NCBI GenBank assembly: GCA_003343705.1
Contig: QAKR01000017.1
Coordinates: 1-27,703, forward strand
DNA from: Clostridiales bacterium
GTDB taxonomy: Bacteria; Bacillota; Clostridia; Oscillospirales; UBA644
Reading direction: 5' to 3'
Length of the DNA: 27,703 nucleotides
Shown here: piece by piece, positions 1-7,982 of the stretch
How the letters are laid out: each line of letters opens with the position of its first letter
Position numbering within the stretch: the stretch's first letter is position 1
The notes under the pieces: model-generated
The model's database searches: none
Told to the model about the DNA's origin: nothing
Seen by the model: the letters and a program-made list of their open reading frames with translations, nothing else
Position numbers and translations under genes: made by a program

Positions 1-10
1 GTACTTGGGT

Positions 11-39
11 ATTATAGCATATTTTTTGCCAAAAATCAA
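11..39 (-). promoter_or_regulatory. Sigma-A promoter reading off the left edge
   Basis: On the minus strand a TTGATT -35 (34-39) and a TATAAT -10 (11-16) are separated by exactly 17 bases. It points out of the window, so it should drive a gene beyond position 1 that is not visible here. Confidence 0.6.
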
Positions 40-66
40 GTATTTTTTTATAAGGACACATATTTT

Positions 67-618
67 TCATTTTTCTACAGGTTTGTTATACATTGAAAGA
101 ATTTTTTCACTTATCATTTTTGACGCATTAGCTTGAACAGCGGATTTAATTGAAAGCTTTTGCAGGAATTCAACTGCGTCACCGTCGTATGCTTTTGCCT
201 CACGGTATGCCGTTAATAGAATTTGTTTTGTCGTCCGTTCAAACATAATGCTGAATTGATTGAATACATCACTGATAGGGTATAATTTTAATTGTAAGTC
301 TATATTTAGTTTAATCATTGCAATCGGCATAACCGGTTTCATAAGACATACCATCAGCAGATAAGCAATATGTTTTCTGGAATATTTCTTTTTAACAGGC
401 GGGGGAATAATGCCGAGTTTTACATAATTATTAATTATTGAAGATGTAATTATCTTTCCGTTTGTACTTTCAGAATAAATTCCGAGATATGCATCCAAAA
501 GCGAAAGAACCTGATCCATGTAAAGGTCTATCAAAGGCAGGTTTTCCCATCTGGGTAAGCTGTATTTACCTAAATTGATACCCCATTCTTTAACTTGTTC
601 AAAAATATCTTGCTGCAC
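67..618 (-). CDS. DUF1836 domain-containing protein
   Basis: A 183-residue protein recognised as DUF1836 from its N-terminal pattern (PRWENLPLIDLYMDQV, then a MerR-like stretch IINNYVKLGIIPPPVKKKYS, then a helical segment). The middle resembles a winged-helix DNA-binding region followed by a helical C-terminus, so a transcription-regulator role is an inference; the family has no established function. The start is GTG at 618, chosen because GGTG lies 7 bases upstream and the nearby ATG at 625 is out of frame. It is divergent from the DegV gene and stands alone; I see no hairpin terminator behind it. Confidence 0.8.
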   Translation of the reverse strand: MQQDIFEQVKEWGINLGKYSLPRWENLPLIDLYMDQVLSLLDAYLGIYSESTNGKIITSSIINNYVKLGIIPPPVKKKYSRKHIAYLLMVCLMKPVMPIAMIKLNIDLQLKLYPISDVFNQFSIMFERTTKQILLTAYREAKAYDGDAVEFLQKLSIKSAVQANASKMISEKILSMYNKPVEK

Positions 619-652
619 TATACATCACCCGGTCTTTTTAATTAATAATTAT

Positions 653-681
653 ATTATATCATTTAAAATTTCTTTTGAAAA
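653..681 (-). promoter_or_regulatory. Probable promoter of the DUF1836 gene
   Basis: On the minus strand a TATAAT -10 (653-658) with TG one base before it and a weak TTTTCA -35 (676-681) at 17-base spacing. The poor -35 is compensated by the extended -10. Confidence 0.45.
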
Positions 682-734
682 GAGTTAATGTTGAAATGTA
701 ATTATAAGTTCATACATTTCATACAAACATCTAC

Positions 735-763
735 TTGACATGGTATTATGTGCGTGATATAAT
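735..763 (+). promoter_or_regulatory. Sigma-A promoter of the DegV-SGNH operon
   Basis: Perfect TTGACA (735-740), 17-base spacer, perfect TATAAT (758-763), with an extended TG at 755-756. The AGGAG ribosome site follows at 781-785. Confidence 0.85.
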
Positions 764-795
764 AGTTTTGAAAACAAGATAGGAGAATATTAGAA

Positions 796-1668
796 ATGAA
801 TTTTGAGATAGTAACCGATTCATCCTGCAATCTTACGAATGCACTGATAAAAGAATTAGGACTTCATATTATGTCACTAACTTACCGTTTTGGAGACGAA
901 GTTTATAAGACATTTGAAGAAGATAAAGAAACTGACATGAAAAGCTTTTATGCACGTCTGAGAAATGGTGAAACAGCTACTACTTCACTTGCTACTTATG
1001 AAAGCTTTGAAAAAGTTGCGATTCCTTTGCTTGAAAGTGGTAAAGATATTTTATATATAGGATTTTCCTCCGGGCTTTCCGGGACATATCAGGTGACATC
1101 TTTGGCATGTAATGACTTGAAAGAAAAATATCCGGACAGAAAAATTATTGCTGTTGATACTCTTGCTGCATCCCTTGGTGAAGGTCTTTTGGTTTATAAA
1201 GCAGCAAAGTTACGTCTTGAAGGAAAGACAATTGATGAGTGCGCAGAATTTCTTGAGAATACAAAGTTTCATTTATGCCACTGGTTTACTGTTAACGATT
1301 TGTTCTTTCTCAAAAAAGGCGGAAGAGTTTCCGGATCCACAGCGCTAATTGGAACTTTGTTGAATATTAAACCTGTAATGCATATGGATAATGAAGGCCA
1401 CTTAATTGTTAAAGGTAAGGTTAGAGGTAGAAAAGCATCTCTTGACGCCCTTGTAGCTAAAGCAGGTGAGCTTGGTGAAGATTTATCTTCTCAAACAGTT
1501 TTCATTTCACACGGTGACTGTATAGAAGATGCAGAATATGTTCGTGATCAAATGATAAAAAAATATGGAGTGAAGGAAAAGATACTTATAAATTATGTGG
1601 ATTGTGTTATAGGTGCTCACTCCGGGCCGGGGACAGTTGCACTGTTCTTCGTAGGAAAGGAAAGATAA
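796..1668 (+). CDS. DegV family (fatty-acid-binding) protein
   Basis: A 290-residue DegV family protein. The N-terminal VTDSSCNL motif (residues 6-13), the TSLATYESF loop, SSGLSGTYQ and the long second domain ending near SGPGTVALFF are characteristic. DegV/FakB proteins bind a single fatty acid; FakB members hand it to the kinase FakA to make acyl phosphate for phospholipid synthesis. No fakA is visible here, so the ligand and partner are unknown. Start ATG has AGGAG ten bases upstream. It forms an operon with the SGNH gene, whose start is 4 bases after this stop. Length is normal for the family. Confidence 0.9.
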   Translation: MNFEIVTDSSCNLTNALIKELGLHIMSLTYRFGDEVYKTFEEDKETDMKSFYARLRNGETATTSLATYESFEKVAIPLLESGKDILYIGFSSGLSGTYQVTSLACNDLKEKYPDRKIIAVDTLAASLGEGLLVYKAAKLRLEGKTIDECAEFLENTKFHLCHWFTVNDLFFLKKGGRVSGSTALIGTLLNIKPVMHMDNEGHLIVKGKVRGRKASLDALVAKAGELGEDLSSQTVFISHGDCIEDAEYVRDQMIKKYGVKEKILINYVDCVIGAHSGPGTVALFFVGKER

Positions 1669-1672
1669 AAAA

Positions 1673-2353
1673 ATGAAAGCATATATTTTCGGCGACAGTA
1701 TTATGCGCGGTGTAATGCTTGATGAAAAAGAAAACAAGTATTGTACTATTTCCGAAAATAATTTTAATAATATTAGTGATGAGTTTTCATTGGAGTTGAA
1801 TAATAAGTCTCGCTTTGGTTCCACATTACCTAAGGGTGTTGATCTTATTGATAAAACACTTGAAAAAGGTCTTAAGTGTGATTATGCATTGGTTGAGTTC
1901 GGCGGAAATGATTGTTCTTATAACTGGAATGAAGTTTCAGCAGCACCGGACAAAGACCATAATCCACTAACTCCGTTAGATACTTTTAAAAATCTATATA
2001 TAGAAACAATTAAAAAGCTTAGAAAATATAATATAATTCCTGTTCTGATGACTCTGCCTCCCATAAATGCAGAAGCTTATGTTGACTGGGTAAGCAGGGG
2101 CGGCAATTCAAGAGAAAACATAGTTCTATGGCTTGGTGATGAGTTTATGATGTATCGTTGGCATGAGCTGTATTCCAATATGATTTCTAAAATAGCGGTG
2201 GAAACAAAGTCCCTTTGTATTGATGTTCGTTCAAATTTTTTAGAGAGGCATGATTTTAAAAGCCTTCTCTGCAGAGACGGTATACATCCAAACGAACAAG
2301 GCCATTCTATTATAAAAGATGCTTTTAAAGGTTTTTTAAAACAAGAGCTTTAA
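1673..2353 (+). CDS. SGNH/GDSL-type hydrolase
   Basis: A 226-residue esterase/lipase-like protein with all four SGNH blocks: GDS with nucleophile Ser9, a plausible oxyanion Gly49, GGND (Asn79) and DGIHP with Asp202 and His205 of the catalytic triad. No signal peptide is visible, so it is probably cytoplasmic. The ribosome site (GGAAAGGAAAG) lies in the last codons of degV and the gap is 4 bases, so the two genes are surely cotranscribed. Pairing with a fatty-acid-binding DegV protein makes a lipid or acyl-ester substrate reasonable, but the sequence does not give the substrate. Confidence 0.85.
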   Translation: MKAYIFGDSIMRGVMLDEKENKYCTISENNFNNISDEFSLELNNKSRFGSTLPKGVDLIDKTLEKGLKCDYALVEFGGNDCSYNWNEVSAAPDKDHNPLTPLDTFKNLYIETIKKLRKYNIIPVLMTLPPINAEAYVDWVSRGGNSRENIVLWLGDEFMMYRWHELYSNMISKIAVETKSLCIDVRSNFLERHDFKSLLCRDGIHPNEQGHSIIKDAFKGFLKQEL

Positions 2354-2357
2354 ACTA

Positions 2358-2386
2358 TTGACAAACAAATCCTGTCGTGATATAAT
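2358..2386 (+). promoter_or_regulatory. Sigma-A promoter of rodA
   Basis: Perfect TTGACA (2358-2363), 17-base spacer and TATAAT (2381-2386) with an extended TG at 2378-2379, starting right after the SGNH stop codon. The -10 lies within a large inverted repeat (2368-2408). Confidence 0.85.
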
Positions 2387-2408
2387 TTTATTATATTATG
2401 GCAGGATT
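2368..2408 (+). repeat. 41-bp nested inverted repeat around the rodA -10
   Basis: Outer arms AATCCTG (2368-2374) and CAGGATT (2402-2408) and inner arms ATATAAT (2380-2386) and ATTATAT (2390-2396) share one centre at 2388. The five bases between them on each side pair too if G-U wobbles are allowed, giving a continuous 19-pair RNA stem with a UUU loop on the + strand. Only transcripts entering from the upstream DegV-SGNH operon would carry both arms, because the local start site lies near 2393. Confidence 0.6.
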
Positions 2409-2431
2409 ATATTATATAGGAAAATTTATAA

Positions 2432-3577
2432 ATGACAAATAATTTAAAAATTAAAAATAGACTTACATCCGGTGTTAAACGTTACATTTCCGATTTAGAC
2501 AAGCTCCTTATAAGTATTGTAGGAATTTTACTTATAATGGGTCTGTTTGCAATTAACAGCGCAACAAAAGGCAGCGATATTAATCAACGTTCTATGCAGA
2601 TACAAATTATTGCTATCTTTTTAGGTTTTATAGCAATGATAGTTGTTTCAAAAATAGATTATGAGCTCCTTTCCGGATTATCAATATACATTGTAATAGC
2701 ATCGTTTATAGTTTTATTATTAACAGCTTTATTTGCACCTGAAATTAAGGGGAATAATAACTGGATTATTATAGGCCCAATAAGTATTCAGCCGTCAGAG
2801 TTTACAAAACTGTGTTTTGCTGTTACAATGTCTTCTCATCTTGCTATGCTCGGTGATGATATGAATAAGCTTAGAAATGTATTAGCAGTATCTGTGCATT
2901 TTTTGTTTTATTTCGTACCTATTGTTTTACAGGGGGACATTGGTTCATCAATAATATATATAGGTATGTTTGCTGTTATACTTTTTGTAGCCGGAATTAA
3001 ATACAGATATCTGCTTGTCGGATTTGTTGGTTTAATTGCTGTAGCTCCAATTGTTTGGAGCTTTTTAAAAACATACCAGAAAGAAAGAATTATTTACGGG
3101 TTCTTCCCTGAAAAAGATCCTCTTGTAAGAGGATATCAGCCTTTGGCTTCTCGTATGGCGATTGGTTCAGGTCAGCTTTTCGGGATGGGCTATGAGCAGG
3201 GGATACAGTCTCAGAATGACTTATTGCCGGAAAATCATACGGATTTTATTTATTCTGTTGTTGGGGAAGAGTGGGGCTTTATAGGTTGCCTTATTGTAAT
3301 GTCTCTAATTGTATTTGTAATTGTCCTTATAATTCGCAATGCTCTAAGGGCTAAGGATAAACAAGGGTTTCTGATTTGTATGACAGTTGCCTCAATGATA
3401 ATGTTTCAAAGTGCCATTAATATTGGTATGTGTATAGGCGTTTCTCCTGTTATAGGCGTAACATTACCGTTTTTCAGCTACGGGGGCTCATCTGTACTAA
3501 GTATGCTTATGGCAATAGGGCTTGTTCAATCTGTTTGTGTTAAACCAGAAAAAGCTCTTAAATTTAAGTTAAAATAA
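2432..3577 (+). CDS. rodA: Rod-shape-determining peptidoglycan glycosyltransferase RodA
   Basis: A 381-residue SEDS polytopic membrane protein (about ten hydrophobic segments) that polymerises lipid II glycan strands with a partner class B PBP. Diagnostic motifs are NNWIIIGPISIQPSEFTK (109-126), RGYQPLASRMAIGSG (233-247), PENHTDFIYSVVGEEWGFIG (266-285) with Asp271 at the position of the catalytic aspartate, and PFFSYGGSS near the C-terminus. The pattern fits RodA better than FtsW or SpoVE: there is no cytoplasmic extension and the last loop is RodA-like. The ATG has an AGGA site ten bases upstream. It has its own promoter and a hairpin directly after the stop, so it is a single-gene unit. Confidence 0.9.
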   Translation: MTNNLKIKNRLTSGVKRYISDLDKLLISIVGILLIMGLFAINSATKGSDINQRSMQIQIIAIFLGFIAMIVVSKIDYELLSGLSIYIVIASFIVLLLTALFAPEIKGNNNWIIIGPISIQPSEFTKLCFAVTMSSHLAMLGDDMNKLRNVLAVSVHFLFYFVPIVLQGDIGSSIIYIGMFAVILFVAGIKYRYLLVGFVGLIAVAPIVWSFLKTYQKERIIYGFFPEKDPLVRGYQPLASRMAIGSGQLFGMGYEQGIQSQNDLLPENHTDFIYSVVGEEWGFIGCLIVMSLIVFVIVLIIRNALRAKDKQGFLICMTVASMIMFQSAINIGMCIGVSPVIGVTLPFFSYGGSSVLSMLMAIGLVQSVCVKPEKALKFKLK

Positions 3578-3581
3578 TATG

Positions 3582-3608
3582 ATAGGAGATTATTTAATAA
3601 TCTCCTAT
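3582..3608 (+). terminator. Hairpin terminator after rodA
   Basis: Perfect arms ATAGGAGATTATT and AATAATCTCCTAT around one base, starting 5 bases after the rodA stop. The tail is only moderately T-rich, so termination may be incomplete. Confidence 0.6.
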
Positions 3609-3656
3609 TACTTTCATAAAATTAAATAAAGAAGTCTTTAATAAAAAATATGCATT

Positions 3657-3671
3657 GCAACTGTCAGTTGC
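3657..3671. repeat. 15-bp perfect palindrome upstream of the XRE gene
   Basis: GCAACTG and CAGTTGC flank a central T, 42 bases upstream of the extended -10 of the next gene and followed by TTATTTTTAA. It could be a second weak terminator for rodA or an operator; the sequence does not decide. Confidence 0.4.
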
Positions 3672-3712
3672 TTATTTTTAAAGCTAAGTTGGTAGTATGC
3701 AACCGGTTTATG

Positions 3713-3721
3713 TGATATAAT
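3713..3721 (+). promoter_or_regulatory. Extended -10 promoter of the XRE/membrane regulator
   Basis: TG (3713-3714), one base, TATAAT (3716-3721), with no convincing -35 at the right distance. The leader then carries a small AGCCG/CGGCT hairpin (3734-3738 with 3746-3750) directly before the GGAGG at 3756-3760. Confidence 0.55.
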
Positions 3722-3766
3722 TTTACTAACAAAAGCCGAAGATAACGGCTGAAACGGAGGATATAT

Positions 3767-4741
3767 ATGATTATAGCAGATAAGATTTTGTCTTTGAGAA
3801 AAACGAATGGGATGTCACAGGAGGAATTGGCCGAAAAACTGAATGTTTCAAGGCAGTCTGTGTCTAAATGGGAAAGCGCTGCTGCTGTTCCGGATGTTTC
3901 TAAAATATTGGAAATGTCCAAAATATTCGGAGTTACAACTGATTACTTATTAAAAGAAGATCTTTCAGTTGCTGAATACACAGGTGAAGATTATAAAAAA
4001 ACAGCAAAAGTTTCAATACAGGAAGCTAATAATTTCATGGATGCAATTAAGAAGAATAGTAAGTGGGTTGCATTAGGTGTAATGTTATGTATATGTTCGC
4101 CTATTATTTTAATTATTTTAGGCGGTATGAATGGTTCAGGTTATAATATAACTGAAGCTTTAGCAGGAGGCGTTGGTCTGGCTGTTTTATTTATAATGAT
4201 TGCAGCTGCGGTTGTTATATTCATCATAAACGATTCAAGAATATCTCAATACAAATATATTAAAAACGGAGAATTTGAGCTGGATTTCGGTGTAGAAGGT
4301 ATTATAAAAGAACATAAGAGAAATTACGAAAAAAAATACACGTTATTTATCACGGTAGGGGTTGTATTGTGTATATTATGTGCATTACCGCTTATCCTTG
4401 CAGGCGTTTTTATGGGCGAAGATGCGGTTATGATATTTATATCATTAACAGCGTTGATACTATTCTGTGTTGCTGTTGCTGTTTTTTTATTTATAATCTC
4501 GGGTTCTGTAATGGAAGGATATAATCAACTTCTGCGCTATGGTGAATTTGCTCCTGAAAACACTAAGAATAGGGAAATGAGCCAACGAATCGGCGGAATA
4601 TACTGGCCTATTGCTGTTGTTGTTTATTTAGCTTGGAGTTTTATAACTAATGATTGGCATATTACATGGGTTGTTTGGCCTGTTGCAGGTATAATTTTCG
4701 GTGGTATATGTGCGTTTTTAGGGCATTCGTCGGATAAATAA
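3767..4741 (+). CDS. XRE-type HTH regulator fused to a polytopic membrane domain
   Basis: A 324-residue protein. Residues about 5-62 are a Cro/C1-type helix-turn-helix (MSQEELAEKLNVSRQSVSKWE...) ending in TTDYLLKED. After a linker, about six hydrophobic segments follow: two near 96-155, two near 190-245 and two near 280-320. It is therefore a membrane-anchored DNA-binding protein. This architecture is common in Firmicutes and thought to sense the envelope or a small molecule, but no ligand is known. ATG with GGAGG six bases upstream. DUF523 follows 34 bases later with no terminator between, so they are probably cotranscribed. Confidence 0.85.
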   Translation: MIIADKILSLRKTNGMSQEELAEKLNVSRQSVSKWESAAAVPDVSKILEMSKIFGVTTDYLLKEDLSVAEYTGEDYKKTAKVSIQEANNFMDAIKKNSKWVALGVMLCICSPIILIILGGMNGSGYNITEALAGGVGLAVLFIMIAAAVVIFIINDSRISQYKYIKNGEFELDFGVEGIIKEHKRNYEKKYTLFITVGVVLCILCALPLILAGVFMGEDAVMIFISLTALILFCVAVAVFLFIISGSVMEGYNQLLRYGEFAPENTKNREMSQRIGGIYWPIAVVVYLAWSFITNDWHITWVVWPVAGIIFGGICAFLGHSSDK

Positions 4742-4775
4742 AAAATTTGTAGTTATAATTTCGGAGGAGTTTGTT

Positions 4776-5195
4776 TTGAAGGTTCTTGTAAGCGCTTGTT
4801 TGTTAGGTGAGAACTGTAAATATAACGGTGGTAATAATTATAATCAAAAAGTAGTTTCATTTTTATCTGATAAAGAAATTATACCTATTTGCCCTGAAGT
4901 ATTAGCCGGGCTCGGAACTCCTCGAAACTGTGCAGAAATTTTAAATGGCAACGTAATTGATAATAAAGGAAATAATGTAGACTTTCAATTTAAAAAAGGC
5001 GTTGAATTAGCCCTTGAAAAGATTAAAGACGAAAAAATAGACTTAGTTATTTTACAGTCAAGAAGCCCAAGCTGCGGAGTTAATCAAATATACGACGGCA
5101 GTTTTTCCGGTAAACTTATAAAAGGGCAGGGGCTGTTTGCAAAAGAACTTATTAAAAGAGGATTTAAAGTACTTGATTGTGATGAAATTATATAA
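4776..5195 (+). CDS. DUF523 family protein
   Basis: A 139-residue protein matching DUF523: VSACLLGENCKYNGGNN at the start, CPEVLAGLGTPR in the middle, and SRSPSCG with GQGLFAKELIKRGF at the end. The conserved cysteines (Cys8, Cys14, the CPE cysteine and the SPSCG cysteine) suggest metal or Fe-S binding, which is inference. The start is TTG at 4776, supported by GGAGGAG six bases upstream; no ATG is available. It is the last gene before a strong bidirectional terminator. Confidence 0.85.
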   Translation: MKVLVSACLLGENCKYNGGNNYNQKVVSFLSDKEIIPICPEVLAGLGTPRNCAEILNGNVIDNKGNNVDFQFKKGVELALEKIKDEKIDLVILQSRSPSCGVNQIYDGSFSGKLIKGQGLFAKELIKRGFKVLDCDEII

Positions 5196-5205
5196 ATAGT
5201 TAATA

Positions 5206-5243
5206 TAAAAAAATCCCGCCGGTTTACCGGCGGGATTTTTTTT
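5206..5243. terminator. Bidirectional terminator between DUF523 and valS
   Basis: A 10-bp perfect GC-rich stem (ATCCCGCCGG, 5213-5222, with 5227-5236) and TTTA loop, flanked by a run of A on the left and T on the right. It serves both converging transcripts; the valS stop codon lies at its right edge. Confidence 0.95.
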
Positions 5244-7872
5244 AAAGCTTTAAAAGATCTTCAAGAACTTTTTCTGTGTTTTCAAGCGTCTTTTGATAAC
5301 CTTCTCGTTTTTGTTTTTCGGCATCAATGACGTTTTGCGGAGCTTTTGCAACAAAGCCTTCGTTTGAAAGCTTTTTGTTAACTCGTTCAATCTCGCTGTT
5401 AAGGCGGTCGATTTCCTTTTGAAGGCGCGCTTTCTCTTTTTCAATGTCTATAAGTTCACCCATAGGCATATATGCTTTTGCATCTGCAGTAATAGCACCT
5501 ACTTTACCTTCTGTAGTGTCTATTTTCCCTATAACAATTTCAGAAGCCGAGGCAAGACGCTGTATAAATGCTGTACCGTCTTTGTAAGTCTCCTCGTTTT
5601 CGGTCTCTATTAGCAGCGTTGTTTTCTTTGAAGCGGGAACATCCATTTCTTTGCGTACACGGCGGATTTCCTTAATAAGAGCCATGACATTTTCCATTTC
5701 TTTTCCGGCTTTATCAAATACAAGTTCTTCTGAAAATTCGGGGTAGTTTGCTATTATTAATGCATCGCCGTCATGGGGAAGGCTCTGCCATATTTCTTCC
5801 GTCACATAAGGCATAAACGGATGAAGAAGAGCTAAAGTGTTTGTTAGAACATAACAAAGTACCTGTTGTGCGGAAATATTTGTTGCTTTGTCTGTATTTG
5901 TTTCGAAAAGGCGAGGCTTGATAAGCTCAATATACCAGTCGCATAATTTATCCCAAATAAAGTCATATAGTTTTTGAGCCGCAACGCCAAGCTCAAATTT
6001 ATCAAGGTTTTCTCGAATCTCTTTAACAGCTTTATTATATTCGTTTAATATCCATTTATCTTCAATTTCAAGTTTTTCGGGAAGTTCAACCTTATCAATT
6101 GTAAGATATGTTTTTGCGAATCTGGCAGCGTTCCAGATTTTATTTGCGAAGTTACGTGCTGCAAGAACTTCTTCGATATAAAAACGCATATCATTTCCAG
6201 GGCTGTTTCCTGTAACGAGCATAAACCTAAGCGCGTCTGCACCGTAATCTTTAATTATATCAAGAGGATCAATGCCGTTTCCTAGAGATTTAGAGAACTT
6301 ACGGCCCTGTGAGTCTCTTATAAGACCATGTATTAAAACTGTATCAAAAGGCTCTTTCCCGGTGTGTTCAATTCCTGAGAAAATCATTCTGGCAACCCAG
6401 AAGGGGATTATATCATAACCTGTAACAAGGACGTTAGTCGGGTAGAAATACTCAAGATCTGCTGTATTTTCAGGCCAGCCGAGAGTTGAGAACGGCCAAA
6501 GGGCAGAAGAGAACCATGTATCTAAAACATCTTCATCTTGATGCATGGAAGCACCGCATTTCGGGCAAACTTTAACTTCATCTTTGGAAACAACCATTTC
6601 ACCGCATGCATCACAGTAATATGCAGGAATTTGATGTCCCCACCAAAGTTGACGGGAAATGCACCAGTCTCGTATGTTTTCCATCCAATGTAAATAAGAG
6701 TTTGCATATCTGTCAGGAACAAATTTTATTGATCCGTTTTTAACTGCCTCTATTGCAGGTTGTGCAAGAGGTTTCATTTTAACAAACCATTGTTCGGAAG
6801 CAAGAGGTTCGACTGTTGTTTTGCAACGGTAGCATGTTCCAACATTGTGATCATGGGGTTCTATTTTTTCAATAAGGCCAAGTGCTTTTAAATCCTCAAT
6901 CATTATTTTTCTGGCTTCATAACGATCAAGTCCTTTGTATTTACCGCCGTTTTCGTTAATTTTAGCTTCATTGTCAAGGACAATTATTTCCTCAAGGTTA
7001 TGACGCTTACCGACTTCAAAGTCGTTGGGGTCATGTGCAGGAGTGATTTTAACGCAGCCTGTACCGAACTCTTTGTCGACATAATCGTCTTCAATAACAG
7101 GTATTTCACGTCCTACAAGCGGAAGAACAAGTGTTTTACCTATTAAGTGACGGTATCTTTTATCTTCAGGGTTTACTGCAACAGCAGTGTCTCCCAGCAT
7201 TGTTTCCGGCCGTGTAGTTGCAACGATAACATATTCATCGCTGTCTTTGACAGGGTAACGAATGTGCCAGAAAAAGCCGCCTTGCTCTTCGTACTCAACC
7301 TCAGCATCTGAAAGTGCTGTTTTGCAATGGGGGCAGTAGTTTATAATTCTTGAACCTTTATAAATAAGCCCTTTGTTGTAAAGGTTTACAAAAACTTCTT
7401 TAACGGCTTTAGAGCAGCCTTCATCCATCGTGAATCGTTCACGTTCCCAATCACAGGAAGAACCCAGCTTTTTAAGCTGATTTATAATACGTGAGCCGTA
7501 TTGTTCTTTCCATTCCCATACACGCTCAAGAAATGCATCTCTACCTAAATCGTATCTTGTTTTATGTTCTTTTTCGCGCAGCTCAGCTTCAACTTTAATT
7601 TGTGTAGCAATACCTGCATGATCTGTTCCGGGTAACCATAAAGCGGAATATCCGCACATTCTTTTGTATCTAATCAGTATATCCTGAAGTGTTTCGTCAA
7701 AAGCATGGCCCATATGAAGCTGGCCTGTGACGTTCGGCGGCGGAATTACTATTGTAAAAGGTTTTTTCGATTTATCAATCTCTGCATGAAAATAATTGTT
7801 TTTCATCCAGAAGTCGTAAATTTTATCTTCGACATTTTGCGGAGAGTATGTTTTTTCGAGCTCAGTTGACAT
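5242..7872 (-). CDS. valS: Valyl-tRNA synthetase
   Basis: An 876-residue class I aminoacyl-tRNA synthetase that charges tRNA-Val. The ATP motif is PPPNVTGQLHMGH (44-56). The editing domain shows TTRPETMLGDTAVAV (219-233) and ITPAHDPNDFEVG (276-288). Zinc-type cysteine pairs are at 180/183, 347/350, 420/423 and 436/439. The second ATP motif reads KFSKS (525-529) where KMSKS is usual. The C-terminus (about 800-876) is the charged coiled-coil that binds tRNA. ATG at 7872 has AAAGGA nine bases upstream, buried in a perfect palindrome. It has its own promoter and a leader of only about 27 nt, too short for the T-box that often controls this gene in Firmicutes. Confidence 0.97.
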   Translation of the reverse strand: MSTELEKTYSPQNVEDKIYDFWMKNNYFHAEIDKSKKPFTIVIPPPNVTGQLHMGHAFDETLQDILIRYKRMCGYSALWLPGTDHAGIATQIKVEAELREKEHKTRYDLGRDAFLERVWEWKEQYGSRIINQLKKLGSSCDWERERFTMDEGCSKAVKEVFVNLYNKGLIYKGSRIINYCPHCKTALSDAEVEYEEQGGFFWHIRYPVKDSDEYVIVATTRPETMLGDTAVAVNPEDKRYRHLIGKTLVLPLVGREIPVIEDDYVDKEFGTGCVKITPAHDPNDFEVGKRHNLEEIIVLDNEAKINENGGKYKGLDRYEARKIMIEDLKALGLIEKIEPHDHNVGTCYRCKTTVEPLASEQWFVKMKPLAQPAIEAVKNGSIKFVPDRYANSYLHWMENIRDWCISRQLWWGHQIPAYYCDACGEMVVSKDEVKVCPKCGASMHQDEDVLDTWFSSALWPFSTLGWPENTADLEYFYPTNVLVTGYDIIPFWVARMIFSGIEHTGKEPFDTVLIHGLIRDSQGRKFSKSLGNGIDPLDIIKDYGADALRFMLVTGNSPGNDMRFYIEEVLAARNFANKIWNAARFAKTYLTIDKVELPEKLEIEDKWILNEYNKAVKEIRENLDKFELGVAAQKLYDFIWDKLCDWYIELIKPRLFETNTDKATNISAQQVLCYVLTNTLALLHPFMPYVTEEIWQSLPHDGDALIIANYPEFSEELVFDKAGKEMENVMALIKEIRRVRKEMDVPASKKTTLLIETENEETYKDGTAFIQRLASASEIVIGKIDTTEGKVGAITADAKAYMPMGELIDIEKEKARLQKEIDRLNSEIERVNKKLSNEGFVAKAPQNVIDAEKQKREGYQKTLENTEKVLEDLLKL

Positions 7873-7887
7873 AAAGGACGGTCCTTT
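7873..7887 (-). promoter_or_regulatory. Hairpin burying the valS ribosome binding site
   Basis: On the minus strand AAAGGAC-C-GTCCTTT is a perfect palindrome ending at the base before the valS ATG. The 5' arm is the Shine-Dalgarno sequence itself and the 3' arm occupies the spacer. In RNA it makes a 6-bp stem with a 3-nt loop. Confidence 0.7.
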
Positions 7888-7905
7888 CAGAAAATATTAT
7901 CTTTA

Positions 7906-7934
7906 ATTATATCAAATATAGTATATTTTGTCAA
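7906..7934 (-). promoter_or_regulatory. Sigma-A promoter of valS
   Basis: On the minus strand a perfect TTGACA (7929-7934), 17-base spacer and TATAAT (7906-7911) with an extended TG. Transcription should start near 7899, leaving about 27 nt of leader. Confidence 0.85.
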
Positions 7935-7944
7935 GTATTCAGGC

Positions 7945-7979
7945 TTAAATACACTATTTAGTCAATAGGTTGTATTTAA
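7945..7979 (-). repeat. Imperfect hairpin just after the MATE gene
   Basis: Arms TTAAATAC (7945-7952) and GTATTTAA (7972-7979) enclose CTATT/AATAG (7954-7958, 7964-7968). It begins 3 bases past the MATE stop on the minus strand. There is no T tract, so it is a weak terminator or a 3'-end hairpin at best. Confidence 0.4.
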
Positions 7980-7982
7980 TAA

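Noticed and set aside
7873..7934. T-box riboswitch before valS
   Set aside because: Only about 27 nt separate the predicted start site from the ATG, and no T-box sequence or specifier hairpin is present.
7954..7963. TATTTAGTC upstream of the valS promoter as a second MarR operator
   Set aside because: It matches one half-site only, with no symmetric partner, and lies within an AT-rich hairpin; nine matching bases can occur by chance here.
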